Shown: positions 1 through 12,400 of the stretch, piece after piece
How positions within the stretch are numbered: the stretch's first letter is position 1
Layout: every line of letters starts with the position of its first letter
Assembly (NCBI GenBank): GCA_013398295.1
Contig: VZSF01007302.1
Span: forward strand, 611,428-675,427
Origin: Chionis minor
Lineage: Eukaryota > Chordata > Aves > Charadriiformes > Chionididae
Direction: 5' to 3'
Length of the DNA: 64,000 nucleotides
Made by a program: the position numbers and the translations under genes
Notes under the pieces: generated by a model
The model's database searches: none
The model's input: the letters and a program-made list of their open reading frames with translations, nothing else
Told to the model about the DNA's origin: nothing

Positions 1-52
1 AATTAAAAAAAAAAAAAAATAATTGGAGGAGGAATTAAAAGTTTCTACTTAC
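1..52 (-). other. AQP1: Start of AQP1 intron 1, with splice donor
   Basis: On the minus strand the exon ends CTCAACTCA and is followed directly by GTAAGTAG, a near-consensus 5' splice site with the GT at 52-51. Reading on past it gives VSRNF and then a stop, as expected for intron. Bases 5-19 are an A-run on the + strand. The rest of the intron lies outside the window. Confidence 0.9.
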
Positions 53-442
53 TGAGTTGAGCCCCAGGAGGTTGTTTGGGAGAGAAGAGGTGACTCCTGA
101 CAGAATAGCTGTGGCCACCACTGCCCCCAGGCACTGGGCAATGATGTACATGAGCGCCTTGAAGATGCTGATCTGGCAACTCAGCAGGAGGCCCAGAGTC
201 ACAGCAGGGTTCAGGTGCGCACCGCTGATGTGGCCCACGCTTTGTGCCATGGTAGCGATGGATAACCCAAAAGCCAGCGAAACCTTCACGTTGTCCTGAG
301 ACTTTGTCGACGTTTTGTTGCCTACCACTGGGAAGCTAAAACCCAGAGCTGAGCCAATGCTGATAAAAATAAAAAGGCTCATGGCAAGGAACTCAGCTAC
401 CACTGCCCTCCAGAACATTTTCTTTTTGAATTCACTAGCCAT
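53..442 (-). CDS. AQP1: Aquaporin-1, first coding exon (130 codons; gene continues off the left edge)
   Basis: AQP1 is a tetrameric plasma-membrane water channel of red cells, endothelium, kidney and other epithelia. The exon starts MASEFKKKMFW, the characteristic AQP1 amino terminus. Seen in order: helix 1 at about residues 9-36 with conserved E17; extracellular loop A at 37-51 with an N-glycosylation sequon N42-K-T44; helix 2 at about 52-68 with F58, equivalent to the selectivity-filter Phe56 of human AQP1; loop B with SGAHLNPAV, giving the first NPA box at residues 78-80 (bases 203-211) and H76; and helix 3 at about 93-115. Numbering is two higher than human after loop A, which is the most diverged part. 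The ATG at 440-442 has A at -3 and G at +4, a strong context. The reading ends in phase 0 at a GTAAGT donor, matching the known exon 1 boundary of AQP1 genes. The second NPA box, the mercury-sensitive Cys and the C-terminal tail are outside the window. No frameshift or stop is present. Confidence 0.97.
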
Positions 443-535
443 CTTTTCTCTCGCTCTCTCCCCTCCTCGCTTTCCCTTCTCCCTCTCTCCCTTCTTTTGC
501 CTGATATTTTTCCTTTGAGGTCTGAAGAGAAATCT
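443..535 (-). other. AQP1: Predicted AQP1 5' UTR, strongly purine-rich
   Basis: These 93 bases lie between the predicted start site (535) and the ATG. In the mRNA sense nearly every base from 498 to 443 is a purine: on the + strand only positions 453 and 469 in that stretch are purines (both G). The length is inferred from TATA and Inr spacing, not from transcript data. I see no upstream ATG in it. The tract could form a triplex in the DNA or bind purine-tract proteins in the RNA, which is inference. Confidence 0.65.
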
Positions 536-567
536 GGAGAAAAAATACAGTCCTTGGATTATTTATA
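531..567 (-). promoter_or_regulatory. AQP1: AQP1 core promoter: TATA box and initiator
   Basis: On the minus strand TATAAAT occupies 567-561 and an initiator-like CCAGATT (fits YYANWYY) occupies 537-531, with its A at 535. The distance from the first T of the TATA box to that A is 32 bases, inside the usual 28-33 window. Mammalian AQP1 genes are also driven by a TATA-containing proximal promoter close to the ATG, which supports the reading. The start site itself is inferred. Confidence 0.75.
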
Positions 568-574
568 GGGCTTT

Positions 575-600
575 GGGTGGTCTGTAGGAGGGAAGGGGTG
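575..600 (-). promoter_or_regulatory. AQP1: Two CACCC-type boxes just upstream of the AQP1 TATA box
   Basis: Minus-strand CCACCC at 580-575 and CACCCC at 600-595 sit 8 and 28 bases above the TATA box. CACCC elements are classic KLF/Sp1 targets and are described in the mammalian AQP1 promoter, where erythroid KLF acts. The motif match is direct, while factor occupancy in this species is inference. A half-site TGCTGAC (634-640 on +), the core of a MAF/NF-E2-type element, lies slightly further up and is a weaker candidate. Confidence 0.5.
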
Positions 601-676
601 TTGCACAAAAGGAGGAAAGAACATCTACATAGATGCTGACTGCTAGATTGATGTAAGATACTGTATGCCTGCCAAA

Positions 677-714
677 GTTTTTTCTTCCTTTTTTTTTTTT
701 TTTTTTCCCCTCCC
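677..714 (+). repeat. Polypyrimidine tract with T18 run
   Basis: A nearly pure C/T stretch contains an uninterrupted run of 18 T at 689-706, about 150 bases upstream of the predicted AQP1 start. It is low complexity and may act as a nucleosome-poor promoter boundary, but no specific function is shown. Confidence 0.8.
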
Positions 715-3700
715 TTAACAGCGTTCGATCTCCGCTGCTGTTTTTAAGAGGTTTTTTCAAATCCTTGGAAAAGTCTTTACGAGTGCCTCAGGAATTTTAC
801 CCTCACTTCTTTAACTCCTGTATCATCATTCAGCACACGGAATGGAGTGAAAGCTTTTATGGGATTTCTGTCTCGAGCTGGACTGAAACAAAAAGCAAAG
901 TTATCTGTGCAAGCTGGCGAGTTATTCACACTCAGCTTCACCAGCGGCAGACGACATCCGAAAGTAGTAAATAAAACTGACAACTAAATCCACACTCCAG
1001 AGACTGAAATACATCTGTTTCATTCAAAAACAGGTAGAAACGTCTCTTCTGCTGGCTCTGCGGAGACCTGGACTTGTTTCTGATGCCTAGCCTGACGGCT
1101 GGACGGACAAACGCGCGTATTTACACAGGCTCGCACAAGCTGGTGTTAACTGGTGAATGGTAGGGATCGGTTTTAATCTCTGTGACCACCGTGCAAATCT
1201 AAAATAACCCTGCAAGTAAGCTGGAAACTTTATATTGATGCAATTTGGATACTGAGGGGCAGATGTTTTTGGTTTGTTTGTGTTTGGTGGGTTTTTTTAA
1301 ATTTACTTCTTCACTTTTTTTTCTCTCAGGCACAGGGGTGTCTCAGGGTTTCCTCAGGCTTGCTCTCCTGCAGTCCTTCAAACGGGCAGGAAAAAAGCCA
1401 ATTTGGGGGCTCGCACTGCTCTGCTGAAGGTCAGCTGTCCTGGCTGTCGCCAGGGAGACTGGCTGCAGCCGCTGAGCCACAGGACTGGCCGGAGACAGAG
1501 ACAGAAGGGAAGAGTGAGGGAGAAGGGAAATTACATGCTTGATTTTGCAGACAAAATGAATCTCCTGGCAGTGCCAGAGTGTCTTTCGGAGCAAAAGGTC
1601 TAACTGCCTCTGGTTTTATCACAGCAGGACTTGTATGCATGCCTCACATTAACCCCTGTGTTATCAAATCTCCGCCTGCTTTAACCGCTGCTGGTACCTT
1701 CGTCTTTAAACCAGGGGGTTTGCTCTGACTTCAAACTACACAAAATCTGATCGCAAGTCAGAAACTAATTCCCCAGGCACAAGTCTTGAAAGACCGGTAT
1801 TTAAAACCAGCCTACTTCTCTGTCTCCTCTTTTTTTTTTCCTCACTCTTCTTACTTGGATGCACTACTATCAACTTCTAAATTGTACTTAAATTAATTCA
1901 AGATTTTTTCACTTGGACAATATGTCCCTATGAAGATAAAATCAAATACACACCTGGGTAGCATTAGACAGTCAAGAAGTCAAGGGGTTTTAAGATATAT
2001 TCAGTTTTCAAAAGATGATTCAGACACAAATCTGAAGACTGTTTAAATAAATATCCAGATGTCTGCAGCCTATGATCCCGAGTTCTTACTCTTTCTAGAC
2101 ATCGGATGTTCTTGTTTTCCATCTAAGAAATTTTATTTCCTTCTGCTTTATAATACACTTACACAACAGAACTGTAACAGTGGAAAGAAAAAAAAAACAA
2201 GCAGCAAACAAATGGGAACAAATTAATTATTGGTTTTACCCTTCTAATTACAGTGGGACTTCAGTGAGGAACCATGTGATAGATAAATAAAAAATCAAAT
2301 TTAGCCAAGCAAGGTGCATAGTGGAATTTTAATATAAGATACAGTTGATGCTAGCTGTATGCTGTTCAGTAAAAATTTTTATTTACTGCTAACAGTCTCT
2401 GAGACTTGCAGACCATAATTGACCAACTTCTCTGGTGCTACCACGCAGATGCCCAAGACACAGGGCATACATCACACACCTCAGAGAACTAGGGAAAGAC
2501 GAGTTCTATGAATAGTTTACAATAGTTTCCATGTGTCCCAAATTGGCACCTGTGGGATGGAGCTGCCCTGATCTTCAGCTGTGTCTACAGGAAATTCCCT
2601 CTTTACTCACTTCTTCCTACAATTAGGATCTGGATGACCAAACAACCTCTGTACTGGTACTGATAAGGTGAGAAGGAATCCCTCAAAGGAAAATTTCTAG
2701 AAGCCAGGAAAATAGGCTAGGGAAGTATTGCAAAAATGCTTCCCTGATTTCTACAGTCTCCCCCTGGTACCCTGAGTTGCCTATGCCAGAGATGGGGTAC
2801 CAGGCAAGCAAGACCTTCATTGCGACCAGTAGAATTACCTTGGCATAATTGAACAACACACAAATTCATTGCCCCTTGTGAGCAGCAGATTAGTCACCCT
2901 CCTTGAGAGTTAGTTAATACGCTTAGATTTTCTTCCTGAGACTCTCCATTTGTCTCTTCATAACTACTACCCAACTCTCATTTGATATTTTGGAACAAGA
3001 TGCCACCAGGAGGGTATAAGTCAATAAAATTATCATGCAGACAGAAAAAAACCATTAAAAAATCAGCTGAAATACACTAAAGACAAAAAAAGTTACATAT
3101 AAGCAGGAAAAATACATAACTAAAAGAAATGTGTGGAGCTGGGAGTCTTACCCATCTATAGTCTGATGTGAAGAAAATCATGATGCTCACTGCTGTGTTG
3201 TTATTAATTTCTTGCATGGTGATGATGCCCAGGGTCCCCATGCCTGCAGTGCTGCTCAGAGACACACAGCAGAGCCAGCCTTGTCCTGTGCAGAGAAGAA
3301 CCACAAAGTGGGGAAACGGAAGGAGACAGCAACAAAAGAACAAATATTCTGCACAAGTAGAGGGAATTGGCAGAGTGGACAAATTAAAGCAAAAATATAA
3401 GCGTAATGAGGAAAGAGGAGAGAGAAAGCATGAGTAGAGCAGCAACACATCAGTCGGACCTCTTTGGAAACATCCTCTCCACAACACAGACCTAATTGGT
3501 GCCCAACTCATTATGCCACTCGTCCACAAAATGAGCTCCATCCCACCTTACGCAGGCTGATGGCAAAGACCTCAGCACTTGGCCAAGTGCTTGGAACCCT
3601 GTATACTTAGTCCCCATAAACTGCCATGAACTAAAAAAGGGCAAAATCCAGTGTCCTGCATATCAGACGAGCTGGGTTTTGTGCAGACAGCTTTTCTGGG

Positions 3701-6700
3701 CATGGTTTTAACTTATGTGCCAAATCACACTCAAAGATGGGGTTTGTTTTTTCTGGAATTATATCTCTAGAAATAGAGAGAGATGACTGCCAACCTTATG
3801 TAAGTGTTTAGGACAGGCAACGAAGAACATATCTGATGGGAACAAGAGGTAGAAAGTAGCTTTTCAGCTGCGGGGTGGTTCTTCACAGATGATTTAAACC
3901 ATTGTACTCTCAACAACTCTCTAATTTAGTTACACTAGAGACAGTTGAGTCAAAAATCAACCTCACAGTACTGGATAGTTAATTGCCAAGATCCTAGGGC
4001 CAACTCATTTTTTTTGTTTGAAACAAATCAGGTTTTGAAGGGCTGTAGCACAACCCTCCCTTAACATTTCAGTCAGAAAACAAATTTACTTGTTGGTTAA
4101 GTCGTTGGCTTTGTTCTGTGCTCCCACATGTCAAATTGCTCAGGATCTCTCTACTATTTGAAGAAACAAATGTCAGTGACTGCAAATTTGGTCTTGGCTA
4201 ACATGAGTTCTCTGGGAATTTTCCACTTAGGTGAAGGAACAGTCGGAGTCGAAGGGCAGAGAGAATGTATGTCAGTCCAGCAGCCAAATGATTGGAAGAA
4301 CCAGAGGAACTTCAGCAAACTACAATTATTCTTCTCTTGAGAAGAATTAGTTATTCTGTGACTCTGCCAGCCAAATCTTTTAGGAGGCAAGCAGCAATTG
4401 CTAGGAAAATTATATTGCTCACAGTTTCAGAGACAACAGCAATTCCTACTTTCTGCCCATAGACTTTCACCCCTCTGAGGCATCACTGACCGTCACCACC
4501 GTGGAGAAGAGCAAAGCCGTGTAGCAGGGAAGAGATAGTGGATCCATGTGGTTTTGGCCCAACATCTCAGAAACAAAAGAAGTCCAGCACTGCTGTCTGG
4601 AAAGAAAATGTTTACCCCTGTATTGTCTTCAGTGCTGTCTATACAGAAAGTTAGAGTTCAGAGTCTGGGTTTCCTAGAAGAATAATGCCATTGACTTAAC
4701 CAGATTTCCGCCAATATTCAGGAGATGCTTCCTAGGCCCAGTTCACTTCCTGGCCAGAAGGAGAACCTGTCCCATTTTGTTAGTGTAAAAAGTATGAGGT
4801 GACAGTTGAGTCAAGTAAAGACACTTGGGAATTCCTCTGCAAGAGAGGTGCCTGAGCACAACTGACACCTGACAGCATGAGTAAGGTGGACAAGAACTGG
4901 GACGGGTTTTAGACAGAATCCCTACTCTTAAACTGTGGAAAAAGATTTCAGACACGTCCCCTTCTTTAGCATTTGTTATCACTTGGTCTAAGCACCCACT
5001 TGCTCCATATGCCAACTGCTGAAATTTCCCTTCTTGACTTTGTTTCTGGTACATAAACTCAGAGCCTGTAATATCCTCTTACAGAGCTGGGCACTTACAT
5101 CCCATTGTGAGGTTGGACCTGAATTCTCAGAAACACATCTGGGAGGATCAGCAGTTATTTATTAACCACATGAATCACCTGCTGTGCTGGAAGCCAAGGT
5201 GGTGTCTCACCCTGTAATGAACAAATTTCAAAGGCATAAAGTTCACATGATTAATTTTCATTTGGATGTTTCATGATTCAGAGAAATCAAAGCAAGTTCT
5301 AAAAACTGATCAATTTTTTTCCTTTTCTTAGGAAAAAACCTCAATCTGTACTTTCCTCCACACTCACCTAGTTATCATAATTCTCTTTTAACAGATTTTT
5401 TTTTTTTTTTTTTTAATTTTCACTACATATGGATCTGTGAGCCTCCTTTCTACAGCACTTCCCTGGTTTTGCTCTTCATTTTCATTTTCCTTTTATTCCT
5501 TCCTTCCAGATCACAGTAAGACAATAGAAGAGAAAATTTTATCAATGAATATATGATGTGACAAAACCTCTGATTATACAAATAAACGAATGAAATTGAG
5601 TATCAGCAGAGGCAAACTTATTTACATCAATGATCAACTTAGTCCTGATGGATAGAGATGATGATTTCAAAAATTATTTTCTCTTGAACGAGGTATTGAA
5701 GGCATCTGAAGAGAAAATCACTCACAAATGTCCTTGGAGAGTTTACTTCAAAATTCATCTCAAGTCATTCTCTCCTCTGAGAGCAAAAGACCCTACTGCA
5801 CTTCCGGAAAACATATAAAATAGAGGGAAGAATGTGTTAGTACAGCACAGTTCTGCATCACAAGTACAACAAAGCTATGCAGGTGGCATTTGTCTCCCGA
5901 TTGTAGGTATCAACCAGGAAAATGGCTTCAACTGAGCTGGTGTCCTTTGTCTGCCTCTTAGTGAATGTGTAGTGTGTGCATTTTCAGGATGTGATCACAG
6001 TCCTTAATTAAAGACATCTACACTCCATTGGCTCCATTGACACAACTATTTAGGCTGCCCAGGCTGCCTAGCTCCAGAGTCAGCACTTACCTTTCTCTGG
6101 AAATCCCAATTCTATGGCTATAGGAGCTGTACAGCTGCCAACTATGTCAGTGAAAGGATGGTTATTACCCTTTTTTTGACACTTCTGGGACATGAAATAG
6201 TAAAGACGACTGCCTTCCAACTAGGACACAAAAAGGAATTTCCCAGACTACTCCTAAATCAGCCAAATTTTTCTTTCACCCTGATTCACTTGTACCACCC
6301 AGTTGCCAGCAGTGTCTCTCCAGAGGAGGTAGCATTATGGACCATGAAGTCTTTACCACTGCTTTCTCTCCTGACACACAGCATGTAGTGCTAGAGAAAG
6401 CATACAGAAAAGTTGGCTCTCATCAGGATCATCTTTTGTCTGAAGACATCTTCCAAAATAGGCATTTCATCTCCCCAAGCTTATGTTAGAGAGAGAAACC
6501 ACACGCTCTGCTGCTTAGCAGCAGGCAACTTGCAGCAGCATTAATATACCAACCAATGTCCCTCTTAGAGTACCAATGGATGTTAATCAAATGCCAACGC
6601 ACTTTCAAAGCAAGCCATTTTTGTGAGAAAAGGATTATGAATCCCTCACCATAAAATGGGAGAAAATCTTATGTCTTTCTCCAAACAGAACTTCTCATAT

Positions 6701-9271
6701 ATGTGTTATTTAAACACAGTTGTCTTGTGAAGTGGTTGGTTTCTCTGGCAATCCTAGAAAATGCCACCACACCGAGGGTTAAATTCCAATTATTATTTTT
6801 TTTTCTAAGTGAATATATTTAGTAACAATTGTCTTTTTGATTTTCCTGTGCCCAGTGCATCACTGGGAGGTTGACCAATTTCTTTTTTTTTCTTCCTTTT
6901 TTTTTTTTGTCCTGCTCATTGTGTTACATAAAATGACACGTCTGCCAGGAATACCGGGCATGACACATCAGCGACTGTGCTAATGAAAGCTTTAGTAGTT
7001 CATTATAAACACAAGAGGTGAATAAACCATTTTTATTGCTATAGGAAATTTTTCAGTATGGATCACTCTTTGCTTGGATTTTTTAATATGTGGAAGAAAT
7101 CGGGTCCAATCTTCTACTCCCATAAGCTGCAAAGCTCCACTGGAGCGATGCTGGTTATTTGGTTGTTTTGCCATTTGTTTTGAGGGAGGCTTTTTTATGC
7201 AATTTTCATGAGTTTTGTTACCCAGATTTCATCACTGCTGTGTGCTCTGTGCTCTGCTTCACCATGGCTCAACTGCTCAGACTCACGGTTTGTCTTTGGC
7301 ACAGTCTGAGGTGCTGATTCAACATCAGACACTTCTTTATAACAGTGAATTTCTTTTAACTGCCAAATGTTACAGGTCACTGAATGTTGAGCTGATATGA
7401 AAATAAAAGGGAGACCTTGAGGTGAAACTTGTGACCTATTTCCCAATCAGGAAAAAGCCTGGAGGTGAACTTTGTCAGGTTTATCACACAACAACAGTTT
7501 GTGAAGTGTCAGCTGGACTCGACAAATCTGTGAGATCACATTGCAGCAGCGAAGTATCTCACCATCTTAATACAGGCTACACAAATAAAGCAATAAAGTA
7601 ACCATAGGCAGAGCGCTTGTATGCCTTACAGAATGCTGTGCCAGAACTTCATAGTAAATGGAACATCTTGGGAGGTTACTTAGTCTTTCCTGCATCTCCA
7701 GTTGCACTTAAAATCCTCCTAAGAGCAGTTTATCTAGGAACTTCCTCAAGGCTGGTGATTTTTGTACCTAACATGATCATTTTCAGCGCTTACCATTAGA
7801 AAGGTTTCTTTACATCCAAACTTCCCAAATCTCTCTTGTTGCAAATAAAGCCCAATAATGTGTGTCGTGAAAAACAATTTATTCCCTTCTTCTTGACAAT
7901 CTTTAAAAGACTGTTAATCTTACTTTTTCTGGACTAATCAACTCATTTTCTTATAAACTTTCCTTTTTGGTCTTTTTGACTTCTATAAATGCAGTTCTAT
8001 ATCTGACATTTGCATGAATATAATGCTGTGAATTTTCTCTATAGGAAAACCTCCTTTGTTCTTCAGACCAGTTTTACAACTCACTAGGTTCTTGTTAAAT
8101 TCTAATCTTGCATCTCCAGAGTACTTCCGCCCCTTCTGACTCAATAATGTTTGCTACTTTAACACCTGATCACTACTCCATCACTCAAGACATAAACCAA
8201 CTGAAAATAACACACCAAAAGAAGATCCTAGCAGAGCTACTATCTCAATAAATCCTCAATTTTGAAAATTAATCATTGCTCACTGTCTCTCAGCTGTAGT
8301 TTTCCAACAGTCATCCACTTACTGTAGTTTCATAATCCTGCCTGATATTGTCCTCCCTTGCTTACAGGAACAGAAAGCTTAAAGTTTGACTAAGGTCAAG
8401 AAATAACATATCTGTCACTACTTACCTATGTGTAAGGCTTAAAACAAAAGAAAATCCTGAGCAATAGTGGCATTCATCTCATTTGAATTCAGAGAGCTAC
8501 CATTACGTTAGTTGTATGCATTTCTCCTACAGCCAGTGGAAAGAAACAGGCACCTTTGGCTCTTCACTCATTTAAACTGTTAATACTTCCGCTTTGGATG
8601 CGTGACACCAGAGACACCATTGACCATGTTGACTGGATCTTTACTTCAAAGTAAAATTTGATACATAAAACTATCATGTTTGTTTGTGACACAAATTATT
8701 AGAAAGACTTACCGTATCTCTCCAGGAACAAGCATAGAGCAGGTTGGCACCGGGGAAGCAATAAGATCTGCCAACATTGCCTACTCTGGTTGTAGCAAAT
8801 ACATGTTATAACTGGGAATGGATTATAGTCATGTGGACATTAACTGTTGCAGGCTGAATCAGTTTTCTGGTGGTTATGCTTCAGAAGAAAACACTGTATT
8901 TAGCCACATGATTAACGAGCACACACACCAGTAAATCTACTGAACCTGAGGAACCTCATTCTGCAGTTACTTTACAAAGTGAGGACTTATGTGGCCAAGG
9001 TATACAGGCACATGTAGGCAAATTATCAGCATGCTCCTTTTTCACACTGAATCTCATACTGATTGCCTTCAGTAGCACTAGGGCTTGCACAACCACGGCA
9101 GAAGAGTACACAGCCATTTGTCATCTGGCATCCTGCAAATCCCCTTGTGATCTGCAAATGAAAGGACTGAAGACTCCAAATGCTACTTTACATTAGGAGG
9201 GTGGATTTAAAGGAAACACAATGACCTCCACCTGAAGAAGATCTACCTTTCCTCTGCCATACATCAAGATG
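715..9271. other. AQP1 upstream intergenic DNA, no gene recognised
   Basis: Mostly AT-rich unique-looking sequence. It includes a somewhat GC-richer patch at about 1370-1520, a small cluster of CpGs near 1090-1135 too short to be a CpG island, a T19 run at 5396-5414, and T-rich stretches at about 6880-6910. Open frames here are short and generally lack family signatures. One stretch at 3152-3285 on the minus strand is bounded by plausible splice signals (see findings) but matches nothing I know. No CR1 end is visible. Confidence 0.6.
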
Positions 9272-9419
9272 CCCCACACCTGGGGATGTTCAAGGCCAGG
9301 CTGGATGAAGCTTTGAGTAACCTGGTCTAGTGGAAGGTGTCACTGCCCACGGCAGGGGGGTTGGAACTAGATGATCTTTAAGGTCCCTTCCAACCCAAAC
9401 CATTCTATGATTCTGTGAT
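9272..9419 (+). mobile_element. CR1 LINE, 3' end fragment
   Basis: The sequence runs from 'tggggatgttcaaggccagg' through the 'ttggaactagatgatcttta' block to the terminal 'attctatgattctgtgat'. This is the canonical 3' end of an avian CR1 retrotransposon in + orientation. About 150 bases remain, so it is a severely 5'-truncated dead copy. CR1 elements prime at a short 3' microsatellite and usually truncate at the 5' end. Confidence 0.93.
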
Positions 9420-12400
9420 GCAAATCACTTTCAGAAAATGTCTGTGTTCCTCCACTAACTATAGAGGGACCTCAGATGATCAGTTTAAACTCAGTGCTTA
9501 TCTGCTAGAGGCCTTAAGCTAGGTGGAATTAATCTTGCTCTCAGTGAAGATCTCAGACAGAGACACCATCCAAGCTTCAAATTGTCCATATGCTCAAGCT
9601 CAAGTATTTCTTTATATTTAAGTGAATGGAGATGGGGCTGTCTCTTGCATAGCCAAAACACAGCACTGCACATACTACTCCTTCTCTGTGTTTACTGACA
9701 TGGTCTCCTAAAGCATCTTTAGTGATAAAGCTCTCCTAGGAACTGTCTTCTCTCTCTTTTTATAGAAAGTACTACCTATCTTCCCATATCTGAGTAGTCA
9801 GGAATAATAACCATGGGCATTTGTGCACCTTTGAAAGCACAGTTTCATCCCTGTGCCTCCATGGGCACTCTAATTTGCTGTAAATGTAGGTCAGCCTTTT
9901 TCTGAGCACTTTATTTTGTCTTTGGGATCACCACCATCTTGTTGTCTTTTATCTCTAAACAAGAATATGAGGATGACAGCGAAGACATCAGCATAGGAGC
10001 CAATTAATTAAAAGTGAAATAAATATTGTGAGCAACCTTCCACTGTCTCCCTACATGATAACAATCATTGTGAATATCTTACCATCATTACAACTTGGGA
10101 TCCCATCTGAATGTAAAAAAACAAACTGAAACAAAAACAGATGGGGTAAGATTAATTATTTCTTGCAGCAGCAGTGCTAAATACGTTCACACTCTTCATA
10201 CGAATATCTATAGGGACCACCATTTTCCTTCTTTCCAGAAAAACATCAATGCACAGAACCATGGAGTCGATCTAGAAAGTTTGCCAAAAAATGAATGAGC
10301 TAGGTTGCTACAGAAGCAGTCTGAGATGCACAGCTGGGGGGAGTGGGGAGGGGAGAGTCTGTAGATTATATTAAGTCCCAGCCTTTTTTCAGAGAAGCAA
10401 AGCTGAGATCTAGGAAGCATAAAAAATCCAGGTCTTTCCCAAAGTCATCCATCAGTTCTGTTGTGTATAACTCATTTCTCATCTCAAGAGTAAAGAGTGG
10501 TCCCTATCATATTCCCTCCTATTTTTCCATCTTTTCCTGATGTTAAAAGGAAGTAAGACTCACGTGTTAAGTGCATGCAGATTTGTACTCTGTAAAGACA
10601 TGCCAACACCTCACTGTTTTACACTGGGTGCATTCACACCGATTCATTGATGCCACATCAGGACATAAAACAGTGATCCTGGTATAAAATGAGCTTTTCT
10701 AGCTTGTTGTAGTGGTTTAAAACATGCCTGCACCTAATGGCATCCCTGGACTGGACAGTCCCTGGACAATCCCCATCAGGCAAATTGGGGTCAGGATCTA
10801 CATTCAGAGGCAACTCAAACGTGCTCACGGAGCAGTGGCTTAAAATAAACCCTTAGGCTTGGACAGAAATAGATTACGAATGTGCACATCATGTGGTGGT
10901 GTGTCTCAGCTAGCTGGGTAGAAACTTTCCTTTAATGGACGGTAAAAGACAGCCGGAGAGGAACCCGCTATGGCTAATGTGGCATGAAGAGAGCTGTGCC
11001 GCACCCTTAATTTGTGCATTCATTCCCTTCTTTCAATGAAGGCTGAGATAATTATACCCCCCACTAGGGTTTGCAGACCTCTCAGTAATTCCAGACTAAG
11101 TATTTATATTCTGCTGTGTAAGTGTGTGTTTTTGTATCACACAGTTTTTCAAGCTTTTTCTTCCAGAGGGATTATCAGAACACCTGTGAATGGTTCAAAC
11201 ACTGTCTTTGTATGTGCCCATTACTGTTTATCTGATTAAAGCATATAGCTACAGAAGTACTGCATCAATCCATTAAATTCTCAGAAAGTGAATTAAAATA
11301 AAAACAAAAACACTGCCATAAGCCATGAAATTGCTTTAAAGGAAAGAAGAGGTTCTGAGATACAAGGTTTGTAAGACAAAACCTAGGTAAAATCAAGTCG
11401 GCAGTACACATATAAATTTAAAATCTGAATACCTGTTTGTAGGGAGAGTGACATGAACTAGGTGCTTTTGAATGAATTGCCGGAGTTTGTAGGCTTTAGA
11501 GAGTCATCAGTGCCCTGCATTCCCACTTTGTAATGTGTATTACACAGCAGGAAGACCTGAGTGTCTTCAGGGAGGGTGGAAAAACGGGAGGAAAGATTAC
11601 ACTCAACGGTTAAGACTTTCCGAACAAGGAAGGAGCAGGAAAAATCAGCTGCCATTCAATTCAAATAGCAGTCCTTTCCCTCACACAAGTCTCACTCCAA
11701 CAAGATTTCTGCCTAATGTGGGATGGTGTATCACTAGAAAAGGGAGATGGCTGTGTCAACATTCATCTCCCATCGATGTAACAGAGCAACAGTTGATTTG
11801 CTTCAGGGGTGGATTGGATCATTAGGGAATTGGACGGTAGTTGACTTTCTTCACACATAGTGGCTCTGCATCTCCTTTTGCCTTTGCTGGGCAGGAGGGG
11901 AGATGGGAATCTCCTATTGAGTCCCTTCAGCTGGGCTGAAAGAAATGGGAGAAGCCCCCCAGTCTGGTGGCATCCAGCAGAACAACTCAGGGTTTGACTC
12001 TCGGCTTCCAAGGGCTTTCTGAGGCAAACACTTAGCCCCCTGTCCCCGAATCTGCTCCAACCTGTGGGAAAAGGAGCCATGCAGGATGGAAATACATAGA
12101 ATGACCAGGGGTTTCAGAATTTGCACTGAGAAATATGTGTGTCCTGGAAGGATGTGTCTCTGCTCAGCTGGTAATTTGCAACACAGGAGAGTAACAGAGG
12201 CTAAACAGTGTTCCATAAATTGTCTTTCCAGGTATTTAGTTCACTTTCTCATAATGACTGGATCAATAGTGGAAGAAAAAGAAGAGTGGGACTGGATGAT
12301 TTTCTGTGTTCTGAAAGATTACATAAATAATAGAATTTGTCAGGAAGCACATAGCTTGGACAAGTGGATCAACAGCATGAATGTGAATAGTAGATTTGGG

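Noticed and set aside
57..299. Open frame of 80 codons on + over the AQP1 exon
   Set aside because: It is the antisense shadow of the AQP1 coding exon.
10336..10353. G-rich patch considered as a quadruplex
   Set aside because: Only three separated runs of three or more G, short of the four-run rule.
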